NCBI GenBank assembly: GCA_038852315.1
Contig: JAWCKF010000030.1
Coordinates: 1-20,253, forward strand
Source of the DNA: COMBO-56-21 sp038852315
GTDB lineage: Archaea > Thermoplasmatota > Thermoplasmata > UBA10834
Reading direction: 5' to 3'
Length of the DNA: 20,253 nt
Positions 7,351-14,127 of this stretch are shown here, one piece after another. A model generated the notes under the pieces. It searched no databases. It worked only from the letters and a program-made list of their open reading frames with translations, and was not told the DNA's origin. Position 1 is the first letter of the stretch. Every line of letters begins with the position of its first letter. The translations under genes and the position numbers were made by a program.

Positions 7351-8599
7351 GCCTATCGTCCGCCCTCATCGTCAGCACTTGCGACGCAAACGTTCCAGCC
7401 GCGTCTCCCTCAATCCTCCCGCCCGTCCCAAATCCTTCGAAGGATGCCGCGCCGGCCGCGCCCACCTGCCCGAGCGACGATGCGACGGCATCGGTCCTCT
7501 CTCGCAGCCAAAGGGCGAGGAAGAGGCCCGGTACAGTGAGGGGAGCATAGCTGCTCTTCGGTATGACCATCAGGAACACCACGGAGGCGAAGACGACCCT
7601 CTCCAGGTCATTTCTGAGTCTCAGCCCGAGGATTACGGGCAGGAGCATCGTCCCCAGAGCGATCAATGAGTAGTGTTCCGCGTCGCCCATGAGTTCGCTG
7701 AGCAGAGTCCCGCCTGATGCCGTCCCTACGCGGGATTCGGGACTCGTGTGGAAAAGCAGCGCTGAATCGATGACATCGTCCGCCCCGAACGGCAACAGCA
7801 ACGCGGCGGCGACGACGAGCGATGCTGCGAGCGCAATGACGATCTCAGCTAGTCTCCTCTTGTCCCTGTAGGCGATGCCGTTCTGGAGTTCGAAGAGGGC
7901 GACTATGCCGAACGGCAGCAGCGCATATGCCTTCGTCAGTCCCGCGAGTGCGAGAAGGATGATTGAGAGAAGCCGTGGATGCCAATGCCAACGCCTTCCA
8001 ACATACAGTGCTATCGTCAACAACATGAGAGTCAGCATCGCGTTGTCGAAAGTGTAGAAGATGGTTATGGTCCCCGCAACGGGTACATAGAAGATGTGCC
8101 GGGTGCGCACAAGCGGTTGGAAGATCGTCCACGCGACAGCGCCGAAAGCGAGGTTCGCTGAGACGAACCAGAATGGATGCCCGAGAAAGCCAAGGACGGC
8201 TCGCGCTCCCGTGTATACAAGCAGGTCGAATGGAAGGTAGTTGTATGTCCCGTACGTCCAGCCGACATCGGGACTGTATCTCTTCTCGAACCTGGGGACG
8301 ATGGGTTCAGAGTAGGGGTTCACACCCTGGACGAGCCCTTCAGCCGCTGCCTCGACCGCGTCGTCGATGTCATGCATCTCAGCAAAATCCTCGAATCGAG
8401 CTACGAATGCGAGTGCCAGAACCAGGAACACGGCCCAAAGCGCGGCCGCGATCGGTATGCGGAACCTGCTGACGAAGCGCTTTGTCCTGCCCCTTCCAGC
8501 ACAGCGTCTTCCCAGCAGCCATATCACGACTACAAAGCAGACTATGCCGTTGTACAGGGGATCTATCAGCCCAGCCACCGTCCTCGTATGCGGCAGCAT
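7343..8599 (-). CDS. Polytopic membrane glycosyltransferase, GT-C-like (GT87/DUF2029-type)
   Basis: Predicted multi-spanning membrane protein, 418 residues from the ATG at 8599. After two N-terminal hydrophobic segments comes an outward loop with HDIDD (76-80) and GVNPYSEP (92-99), then NYLPFDLLVY and about eight more hydrophobic segments. An early acidic motif followed by GxNPY is common in GT-C enzymes that use polyprenyl-phosphate sugars, so I infer glycosyl transfer outside the membrane; substrate unknown. The C-terminal ~50 residues are Gly/Ala-rich and look disordered. The frame stays open to 8803, but that would run into the divergent gene at 8754 and its promoter. ATG 8662 is the other candidate; I prefer 8599 because a TATA-like CTCTAAATAT covers 8670-8661. 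ThiDN follows after 21 nt. Confidence 0.75.
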   Translation of the reverse strand: MLPHTRTVAGLIDPLYNGIVCFVVVIWLLGRRCAGRGRTKRFVSRFRIPIAAALWAVFLVLALAFVARFEDFAEMHDIDDAVEAAAEGLVQGVNPYSEPIVPRFEKRYSPDVGWTYGTYNYLPFDLLVYTGARAVLGFLGHPFWFVSANLAFGAVAWTIFQPLVRTRHIFYVPVAGTITIFYTFDNAMLTLMLLTIALYVGRRWHWHPRLLSIILLALAGLTKAYALLPFGIVALFELQNGIAYRDKRRLAEIVIALAASLVVAAALLLPFGADDVIDSALLFHTSPESRVGTASGGTLLSELMGDAEHYSLIALGTMLLPVILGLRLRNDLERVVFASVVFLMVIPKSSYAPLTVPGLFLALWLRERTDAVASSLGQVGAAGAASFEGFGTGGRIEGDAAGTFASQVLTMRADDRHL

Positions 8600-8660
8600 C
8601 GGCGAGCGCCGGTGAGTCTTCCGGACCTGCGGTGCCGAGGCATGGGCAGCGTCGACCGCC

Positions 8661-8670
8661 ATATTTAGAG
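8661..8670 (-). promoter_or_regulatory. TATA-like box for the GT-C-like gene
   Basis: Minus-strand CTCTAAATAT would start transcription near 8640, upstream of ATG 8599 but downstream of ATG 8662. It is the main reason for choosing the shorter start. Confidence 0.35.
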
Positions 8671-8720
8671 GTTTTTCAGCATCCTGCCCACAGACATCGG
8701 ACCCGTCCACCTCACTACAA

Positions 8721-8728
8721 TTAAATAC
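8721..8728 (+). promoter_or_regulatory. TATA box for the 124-aa protein gene
   Basis: TTAAATAC centred about 30 nt before ATG 8754 predicts a leader of only a few nucleotides. It lies back to back with the promoter of the GT-C-like gene. Confidence 0.55.
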
Positions 8729-8753
8729 GCGGTCTCCAATCGCAACGGACGCG

Positions 8754-9128
8754 ATGAAAGCGGAGTCGGGCCACATCGTTTTCAAGGACAAGTTCAGGTA
8801 CAAGGACCTCCAGGGGTGCTTCGAGGAGATGCTGAAGGTCTTCCTGCAGGAGACGGATCAGATGCCCGACGAGGACGAGATACTCCAGATGTTCCTCAGG
8901 ATCAACATGATGGACATAGAGAAGAACAGGAAGCCAGAAGGTTACAACAGGCGTGGACGCATGAGAATGGTCTTCCCGCTCACCAAGGGCAAGAAGCAGA
9001 TGTACCTGAGGGCCGACTCGAAGACGGCGGAGACCGTGCGGGTGACTGAGCGTCTCAGCAAGATACTCAAACGCGCTGGGATCCCGCACACGGTGGAGTG
9101 GGACAGGCTCCAGACGCTCCAGCAGTAG
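8754..9128 (+). CDS. Conserved-looking protein of unknown function (124 aa)
   Basis: I do not recognise this protein. It is 124 residues, soluble, without signal peptide or membrane segment, and without Cys pairs or a nucleotide-binding motif. The N-terminal half (10-60) looks helical and acidic (LQGCFEEMLKVFLQE, PDEDEILQMFLRI). The middle is basic (NRKPEGYNRRGRMRM, 58-72), followed by strand-like MVFPLTKGKKQMYLRA (72-87), a helix (TAETVRVTERLSKILKRAG) and IPHTVEWDRL at the end. The basic centre next to strands could bind nucleic acid, but that is a guess. It is likely real: own TATA box, GC-rich third positions, and clean spacing to the LUD gene, whose start is 37 nt downstream behind another TATA-like box. 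Confidence 0.8.
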   Translation: MKAESGHIVFKDKFRYKDLQGCFEEMLKVFLQETDQMPDEDEILQMFLRINMMDIEKNRKPEGYNRRGRMRMVFPLTKGKKQMYLRADSKTAETVRVTERLSKILKRAGIPHTVEWDRLQTLQQ

Positions 9129-9129
9129 A

Positions 9130-9136
9130 TTTATGA
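9130..9136 (+). promoter_or_regulatory. TATA-like box for the LUD fusion gene
   Basis: TTTATGA right after the stop of the 124-aa gene lies about 33 nt before ATG 9166. It supports that start over the frame's first in-frame codon at 9133, which lies inside this box. Confidence 0.5.
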
Positions 9137-9165
9137 GAGTGGGGCGCCTCTGGCGGTGCAGCAAC

Positions 9166-11184
9166 ATGGCTCCGCTCGATTACAGGGCGCGTATCAGGCA
9201 GGCTGTTCTCGAACGTTCGTCGCTCGTTGGCATGCGCCGTGCGTTCGAGACCATACTCGAGAGACAGGCCGAGAACGCAGACCGCATAACGGATCTTGAG
9301 GCGCGGAAGGAGCGTCTGAGAGCTGTCAAGGAGCGGTCGGTGGGCGACCGGGCGCTGCTCGCCCTAGCTATGTCGAGGCTCCGCGAGAACGGGTTCAGGG
9401 TAGTTCTGGCGAAGACGACCGATGCTGCCACAGCCTTCCTCATGGAAGAGGTGAAGGGTGCCAAACTCGTTGTCAAATCGAAATCGAATGTCACGAAGGA
9501 ACTGCACCTCGCGGACTCGCTCGCCGCTTCAGGCGTTGAGGTCATCGAGACAGACCTCGGCGACAGGATTGTGCAGCTTTCGGGCTGCCTGCCGTCGCAT
9601 CCCACTGGCCCGGCGTGCCACCTGACCCGAAGGCAGATCTCGGATCTGTTCTCAGAACACTTCGGCCGGCCAATCTCCGATGATCCGGACGAGCTGACGA
9701 GGGTCATGCGAGAGGAGATTGCATCATACCTTGACCGCGCGCGGATAGGGATCACAGGCGCGAACGCGATTGCGGCAAACGAGGGTGCAGTGCTCATAGT
9801 TCACAACGAAGGCAATGCGGCCAGGTGCGCGATGGTGCCAGACAAGCACATCATAGTCACGACACCTGAGAAGATAGTGCCCGACCTGGATGAGGCGGTC
9901 AACGTCGCGAGGCTCCAGACCTATCTCTCCACAGGCAAGATAGTCAGCTCGTACGTGAACATCGTCACAGGGCCTAGCTACACCGCAGATATCGAGAAGA
10001 AGGTCTACAGGGGGATGCACGGACCGAGGGATGTCGTGGTGTTGATTGTCGATGACGGCCGCCTGGATGCGGAGGACAAAGAACCCCAGCTCTGCATAGG
10101 CTGCGGCATGTGCCTCGTACACTGCCCGACCTACAACGTCGTTGGTCCCGTGTTCGGGAGCCCGGGACACATGGGCGGGATAGGTGCGTACCTTCTCGGC
10201 TCTAGGGGACGCGTACGCGAGGCCGTCGAGTCGGGGCTGGGCATCTGCACGGCGTGCGGCGCCTGCACTGTTGTGTGCCCTTCGAAGATTGACACCAAAA
10301 AGGGCATTATAAGACTGCGTCATAATGCAAGAATGGAAAAAGAAGGTGTATTGCCTGAGCACGAATCTCTCCTCGCGAGTTTGAGAAACTACGATAACCC
10401 GTGGCAGATCCCGAGGAGGAGAAAGGCCAGGTGGGCGGAGCGGCTGCGTCTTCCCCTCCGGGGCGATGTCCTCTACTTCGCGGGGTGTTCGACATCCCTG
10501 TTGTTCCCCGAGACGGCGGCCCGAGCGGTGGATGTCATTAGGTCGGTCGGAATCGATCCAGCGTACCTGGGGCAGAGCGAGCCCTGTTGCGGTTCGACTG
10601 CAAGGAAGCTGGGCGAGCCAGAGCTGTGCCGCGCCCTTGTCGAGAAATGCTTCTCGTCGTTCGAGCTCGCAGGTGCCAGGGAGGTGGTCACCTCTTGTCC
10701 GGGCTGTCTCTCGGCTCTCACTTCCTTCGAGGAGGTCACGGAGGCACACAGGATTGAGATTGAACACATCTCGCAGTTCCTCGTGAAGCACGCGGATGAA
10801 ATCTCTTGGAGGGCTGTTGGACCCGGGCCCAAGCTGACCTACCACGACCCCTGCGACCTCGGCAGGGAGAAGAAGGTCTTCGAAGAGCCGAGAACCCTCA
10901 TCTCGAAGGCCGTAGGCGCCCGCTTCGTCGAGATGGAGCGCACGAGAGAGAAGAGCGCGTGCTGCGGGTCCGGCGCTGGCGTCAAGAGCGGGTATCCAGA
11001 GCTCGCAGCAGCCATCGGCGAGGACAGAGTCTCGATGGCCCTCGAGACGGGCGCTGAGACCATCGTCACCGCATGTCCATGGTGCGTGCAGAACCTCAGG
11101 GACTGCCAGGGGGATCAGAGAAGAGCCGAGGTCGTGGATATGGTCGACCTGCTCTGGGCTTCCATCGAGAGGAAGAGCGGCTGA
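9166..11184 (+). CDS. LUD-domain / 4Fe-4S / double-CCG fusion, LutB+LutA-like oxidoreductase subunit
   Basis: 672-residue iron-sulfur protein of the lactate-utilization type. Residues about 55-295 are a LUD (LutB/LutC) domain with GITGANAIAANEGAVLI-type sequence (195-211). Two 4Fe-4S motifs follow: Cys310, 313, 316, 320 and Cys361, 364, 367, 371. Then come two complete CCG (HdrB/LutA/GlpC-type) units: Cys441, Cys474-475, Cys511/514, and Cys563, Cys599-600, Cys637/640. In bacteria LutB and LutA are separate; here they are one chain. LutABC oxidises L-lactate; CCG domains in HdrB hold non-cubane clusters, so electron transfer is likely, but substrate and electron partner are not shown. No FAD dehydrogenase adjoins; a ferredoxin gene is 1.5 kb away. 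An AT-rich patch with a TATA-like box lies within the gene at 10305-10313. It converges on ThpR with 15 nt between. Confidence 0.92.
   Translation: MAPLDYRARIRQAVLERSSLVGMRRAFETILERQAENADRITDLEARKERLRAVKERSVGDRALLALAMSRLRENGFRVVLAKTTDAATAFLMEEVKGAKLVVKSKSNVTKELHLADSLAASGVEVIETDLGDRIVQLSGCLPSHPTGPACHLTRRQISDLFSEHFGRPISDDPDELTRVMREEIASYLDRARIGITGANAIAANEGAVLIVHNEGNAARCAMVPDKHIIVTTPEKIVPDLDEAVNVARLQTYLSTGKIVSSYVNIVTGPSYTADIEKKVYRGMHGPRDVVVLIVDDGRLDAEDKEPQLCIGCGMCLVHCPTYNVVGPVFGSPGHMGGIGAYLLGSRGRVREAVESGLGICTACGACTVVCPSKIDTKKGIIRLRHNARMEKEGVLPEHESLLASLRNYDNPWQIPRRRKARWAERLRLPLRGDVLYFAGCSTSLLFPETAARAVDVIRSVGIDPAYLGQSEPCCGSTARKLGEPELCRALVEKCFSSFELAGAREVVTSCPGCLSALTSFEEVTEAHRIEIEHISQFLVKHADEISWRAVGPGPKLTYHDPCDLGREKKVFEEPRTLISKAVGARFVEMERTREKSACCGSGAGVKSGYPELAAAIGEDRVSMALETGAETIVTACPWCVQNLRDCQGDQRRAEVVDMVDLLWASIERKSG
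10305..10313 (+). promoter_or_regulatory. Possible internal promoter within the LUD fusion gene
   Basis: CATTATAAG inside an AT-rich patch (about 35-45 % GC over 10300-10360) is centred 24-25 nt before the in-frame ATG at 10333 (Met390). That is leaderless spacing, and Met390 falls between the ferredoxin motifs and the CCG half. Confidence 0.35.
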
Positions 11185-11199
11185 CCTCGCTTCTTTCTG

Positions 11200-11754
11200 T
11201 CATCCCAGGGGAACCTCGCGGACGACGGAGTAGGTCGGGCCCTGTGGGCTCAGGACGCTCTTCTTGAGTGCGATCTTGTCGACGGGGTACTCGCCGAAAT
11301 CAGTCGCCGCGTTCCTCCTCAGTATCTCCTGGACGTTCGCTATGTTCCGCCCGCTCCTCGCCCGCGCCAGAGTAAGATGCGGAACGAACCCCTTCCTGTC
11401 CCGCTCGAACCCCAGCTCCCCGATAGAGGCGTCGAGCCTCTTCGCAATCTCCTCGAGAGCCTTCCCGTTCTGGATGCCCACCCAGACCACGCGTATGTTC
11501 GATAATGAGGGGAAAGCACCCATGCCGTTCAGCCTCATCGCGAACGGCGGTATCCCAGACACAGACCTCGCCATTCTGGCGGCGATCTCGTCCACCAGCT
11601 GCTCTTCTGTGTCTCCAAGGAACTTCAGCGTCACATGCAGTAGCTCCGGGCGTACGACCTTCAGGTCCGCCCTCGAGCTCCTCAGCTCACCGAGCACGTC
11701 CATGAGTCCGCGGCTGGGGACTATGTCGGCAGCTATGAAAGCCCTGAACTTCAA
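11200..11754 (-). CDS. thpR: RNA 2',3'-cyclic phosphodiesterase (2'-5' RNA ligase family)
   Basis: 184-residue 2H-phosphoesterase of the LigT/ThpR family, which hydrolyses 2',3'-cyclic phosphates on RNA (and can join tRNA halves through a 2'-5' bond in vitro). Both catalytic HxT motifs are present: HVTLKFLG (40-47) and HLTLARA (126-132). The N-terminus MKFRAFIAADI and the usual length of 180-190 residues agree with the family. The start is TTG at 11754; a TATA-like TTTGATAATC at 11785-11776 is about 26 nt upstream, so the transcript is probably leaderless on a TTG codon. It converges with the LUD fusion gene (15 nt). The PrsW gene upstream on the same strand ends 85 nt away and is probably a separate unit. 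Confidence 0.93.
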   Translation of the reverse strand: MKFRAFIAADIVPSRGLMDVLGELRSSRADLKVVRPELLHVTLKFLGDTEEQLVDEIAARMARSVSGIPPFAMRLNGMGAFPSLSNIRVVWVGIQNGKALEEIAKRLDASIGELGFERDRKGFVPHLTLARARSGRNIANVQEILRRNAATDFGEYPVDKIALKKSVLSPQGPTYSVVREVPLG

Positions 11755-11775
11755 CGGACGGTAATCTGTCGAGGG

Positions 11776-11785
11776 ATTATCAAAG
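11776..11785 (-). promoter_or_regulatory. TATA box for thpR
   Basis: Minus-strand TTTGATAATC is centred about 26 nt from TTG 11754, predicting transcription from the start codon itself. Confidence 0.5.
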
Positions 11786-11839
11786 GCTTTTCGTCGTTCG
11801 GACGTCAGGGACAGACGGAGCGGAGCAGTGAACTCGCCG

Positions 11840-12616
11840 TCACGGGTATCTGCGAGCCCTTTCGAGATGCCTTATCTTGGCCCGAACCATGGAAATGCCG
11901 GAGATCGCTATCACGAACGCCACCACGAGGCCTATCAGGTATGCCACCTCCCCTATCTCCCCTTCGTACAGGATTCCTAGAGAAGCGCCGAGGTTGAACA
12001 GCGCGTGCATCGTGACCGCGCCGAGGTAGTGAGGGAAGGAGCTCCTGCCTTGGAGCGCGGCCCTTGCGACGCCGAGGCCCATCACGGACGTTGCCCCTGC
12101 GTGGAGAAGGGCGGACGAGAGACTCCTCACGATAGTCGTCGCGATGAAGGCACCAGCGCCGTCTGCGAGGTACGCGTTCCCTTCGTATATCAGGTTCTCA
12201 GTAGCCGCGAACCCAAGGCCGACGGCGGCCCCGTACACCAGCCCGTCCTCGAGTTCGCTCATAAGGCGACGAACCCTGAAGACACCGAGCGCCTTCGTCG
12301 CCTCCTCGACGAATGGGGCTATGACGCATGCGAGCAGTATCGTCATCAGGTTGGGGTTTTCACCGAGCAGCTGGTAGACCCTCTCGGCGTTCATGCCGAG
12401 CAGGATCATCAGGATTATCTCCCATACCAATGCAAGCGCGACAGAGACCGTGGCTCCGAAGACGAAGACCCTGAGGAGCCGCCCGTACGGCTCCCTTGTG
12501 AATCGCTCTGTGTTCCTTATCCAGACAAGGTAAAGTAATGATGGCACGAAGGCCGCTGCGATCAGTATGAGCAACTCCAGCAACTGCAAGCGCAACGCAC
12601 CTTTGTAGGCGTACAC
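11840..12616 (-). CDS. PrsW-family intramembrane metalloprotease
   Basis: Polytopic membrane protein of up to 258 residues with about seven or eight hydrophobic segments. The conserved PrsW/CPBP-like motifs are visible: PFVEEATKALG (101-111; Glu104-105, Lys108), AATENLIYEG (137-146; Glu140), LLHAGATSVMGLG (170-182; His172) and TMHALFNLG (202-210; His204, Asn208). In Bacillus PrsW cuts an anti-sigma factor; archaea lack that partner, so the substrate here is unknown. The longest frame starts at GTG 12616, but a TATA-like GATATAAC at 12632-12625 predicts a transcript start near 12602. The true start is therefore probably a TTG at 12595 or 12589, giving an N-terminus such as MRLQLLELLILIA, which begins directly with the first membrane segment. 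It lies 74 nt from the end of the ferredoxin gene. Confidence 0.88.
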   Translation of the reverse strand: MYAYKGALRLQLLELLILIAAAFVPSLLYLVWIRNTERFTREPYGRLLRVFVFGATVSVALALVWEIILMILLGMNAERVYQLLGENPNLMTILLACVIAPFVEEATKALGVFRVRRLMSELEDGLVYGAAVGLGFAATENLIYEGNAYLADGAGAFIATTIVRSLSSALLHAGATSVMGLGVARAALQGRSSFPHYLGAVTMHALFNLGASLGILYEGEIGEVAYLIGLVVAFVIAISGISMVRAKIRHLERARRYP

Positions 12617-12624
12617 GCGAGCTT

Positions 12625-12632
12625 GTTATATC
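12625..12632 (-). promoter_or_regulatory. TATA box for PrsW-family gene
   Basis: Minus-strand GATATAAC predicts transcription from about 12602, downstream of GTG 12616, and so argues for a TTG start at 12595 or 12589. Confidence 0.45.
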
Positions 12633-12690
12633 AAGCTTCGGAGCAGCCCATCGTACTAGAACGAGAGAAAGGGTTGAAGGGTTGAAGGAG

Positions 12691-12870
12691 CTACTTCTTC
12701 TCCTCCACCTCTATGGCGCTGTTGGGACACTCGTCCACACAAGCGCCGCAGTCCAGGCACTTAGATTCGTCTACGATCGCGACATCCTCGACCTTTATCG
12801 CGCCCTCGGGACACACGTCAACGCACGCACCGCAGGCGACGCACTCATCCTTTTTCACTTTTGCCGGCAT
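12691..12870 (-). CDS. 2[4Fe-4S] ferredoxin
   Basis: 59-residue electron carrier with two complete CxxCxxCxxxCP motifs: Cys10, 13, 16, 20 and Cys38, 41, 44, 48. The compact form without insert or extension is that of clostridial-type low-potential ferredoxins common in anaerobes; it would carry electrons between cytoplasmic oxidoreductases. The frame is open further upstream to 12984, but the start MPAKVKKDECVACG at 12870 is right: GGAGGT lies about 8 nt before it and a strong TATA box is at 12914-12923. The gene has its own promoter, divergent from the amidohydrolase operon. The partner cannot be told; the LUD/CCG fusion is the only large iron-sulfur enzyme in the window. Confidence 0.95.
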   Translation of the reverse strand: MPAKVKKDECVACGACVDVCPEGAIKVEDVAIVDESKCLDCGACVDECPNSAIEVEEKK

Positions 12871-12913
12871 CCGATGACCTCCGTGAATGCTCGGTCTGCG
12901 GGAAAGCCTGCTC

Positions 12914-12923
12914 TGATATAAAC
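12914..12923 (-). promoter_or_regulatory. TATA box for ferredoxin gene
   Basis: Minus-strand GTTTATATCA matches the best TATA of the window (FKBP gene) and predicts transcription near 12893. The GGAGGT site then lies in a leader of about 20 nt. Confidence 0.6.
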
Positions 12924-12969
12924 ATATCCGACCGAATCCTAGGGCGACTCCCACCAGCGAACATGCTCC

Positions 12970-12983
12970 TGGCTTTATAGCCA
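12970..12983. promoter_or_regulatory. Inverted repeat TGGCT-TTAT-AGCCA in the divergent promoter region
   Basis: A perfect 5-bp inverted repeat around TTAT lies between the ferredoxin and amidohydrolase promoters. Its right half recurs as TTATAGCC at 13000-13007, in the amidohydrolase TATA region. It could be an operator or an alternative promoter; no regulator is known. Confidence 0.35.
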
Positions 12984-12998
12984 TCGACGGGGGGCAAA

Positions 12999-13005
12999 CT
13001 TATAG
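12999..13005 (+). promoter_or_regulatory. TATA box for the amidohydrolase operon
   Basis: CTTATAG is centred about 34 nt before ATG 13036, predicting a short leader of about 8 nt. Confidence 0.5.
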
Positions 13006-13035
13006 CCGGATTCATACAATGGCCTCCCCGCTACC

Positions 13036-14127
13036 ATGAAGGCCGGACACATGGGCGGATGGCTCTACTCTGGGAATCGCCTCTTGAAGGGCTACATAAC
13101 ATTCGATGGCGACCGAATCACGGATGTTCATGAGGGGGAGCCTCCAGATGGGTGCGCGAAGGCCCTCATACTCCCAGCCTTCGTAAACGCGCACACTCAC
13201 ATCGGAGACGCAGCAGCCTACCCGGCCCCGAGGAGGAGCGTGGAGGAGCTGGTTGCGCCTCCCGAAGGATACAAGCACAGGTTCCTGCAGTCGAAATCAG
13301 ACGAGGAGAAACTCGCTGGCATGAGATGGGCGATTACAGAGATGGCTGAGAGTGGTACTGCGCTCTTCGGAGACTTCCGCGAGGAAGGCCTGAGAGGCGT
13401 GGAACTGCTCCGGAGGGCGCTTGATGATTCGGGGCCGCGGGTTGTCGTGTTTGGCAGGCCAGCAGGTACCTCCGTTAGCGAAGAGGAAGTCGATGCACTT
13501 GTTTCTGCTTGCGACGGCATCGGCATGAGCTCGATTGCCGACTGGCCGTATGAACTCGTGGAGATGGTGTCGGAGAAGGCCCATCGCGCAGGTAAGGTGT
13601 TCGCGTTGCACGCCAGCGAAGCCAGGAGAGAAGACATCGCCAGTATACTCGACCTTCGCCCAGCTTTCCTCGTCCACATGTGCAAGGCATCCGACGACGA
13701 TGTGAGAGCGGCAGTTGACGAGGGGGTCCCGATCGTCGTCTGTCCTCGGTCGAACATGTTCTTCGGGCTGGATCCAGGGATACCGCGGCTGCTAAAGGCG
13801 GGCGCCAACGTCGCCTTGGGCACAGACAACTGCATGATTTCGAAGCCGGACATGATCGAGGAACTGAAGGCGGCCTACTCGTCGTCGCTCCCCGTCGGAG
13901 GTGTGGATCCCAGTACCCTGCTGAGTCTGGCAACTGCAAACGCGCGAAAAGTATTAAATGCGAAGGCCAAGATAACTACGGAACTCGATGCCAAATCGGA
14001 CCTGGTCGCTGTGAGGGCCCGGGGTGACGACCCCCTTCGGTGGCTCGTGACTGAGGCCAGTTCCAAAGACGTGATCGCCGTAGGCAGGGGAGGCGTGCTG
14101 AGGAGGACGAGCTCTTGGACGAGATAA
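13036..14127 (+). CDS. Metal-dependent amidohydrolase (deaminase-like, substrate unknown)
   Basis: 363-residue TIM-barrel amidohydrolase with the small N- and C-terminal beta-sandwich parts. Metal and catalytic residues follow the family order: HTH (His53, His55) after LPAFVNA, LHASE (His192, Glu195), HMCK (His214) and GTDN (Asp264). CPRSNMFFG (236-244) resembles the CPxSN stretch of cytosine, guanine and S-adenosylhomocysteine/methylthioadenosine deaminases (SsnA/TrzN/MtaD group). At 363 residues it is shorter than most of these (about 400-450), so the substrate stays open; a nucleobase or a related C-N bond is a reasonable guess. It is the first gene of a packed five-gene run and overlaps the following UspA gene by 13 nt. 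Confidence 0.88.
   Translation: MKAGHMGGWLYSGNRLLKGYITFDGDRITDVHEGEPPDGCAKALILPAFVNAHTHIGDAAAYPAPRRSVEELVAPPEGYKHRFLQSKSDEEKLAGMRWAITEMAESGTALFGDFREEGLRGVELLRRALDDSGPRVVVFGRPAGTSVSEEEVDALVSACDGIGMSSIADWPYELVEMVSEKAHRAGKVFALHASEARREDIASILDLRPAFLVHMCKASDDDVRAAVDEGVPIVVCPRSNMFFGLDPGIPRLLKAGANVALGTDNCMISKPDMIEELKAAYSSSLPVGGVDPSTLLSLATANARKVLNAKAKITTELDAKSDLVAVRARGDDPLRWLVTEASSKDVIAVGRGGVLRRTSSWTR

Noticed and set aside
7322..7400. TPP riboswitch upstream of thiDN
   Set aside because: Only 21 nt separate thiDN from the previous gene and no thi-box CTGAGA-type core was found there; a leaderless promoter fits better.
9724..10845. Minus-strand ORF of 373 aa inside the LUD fusion gene
   Set aside because: It is antisense to a protein with every expected Cys motif and shows no recognisable domain itself.
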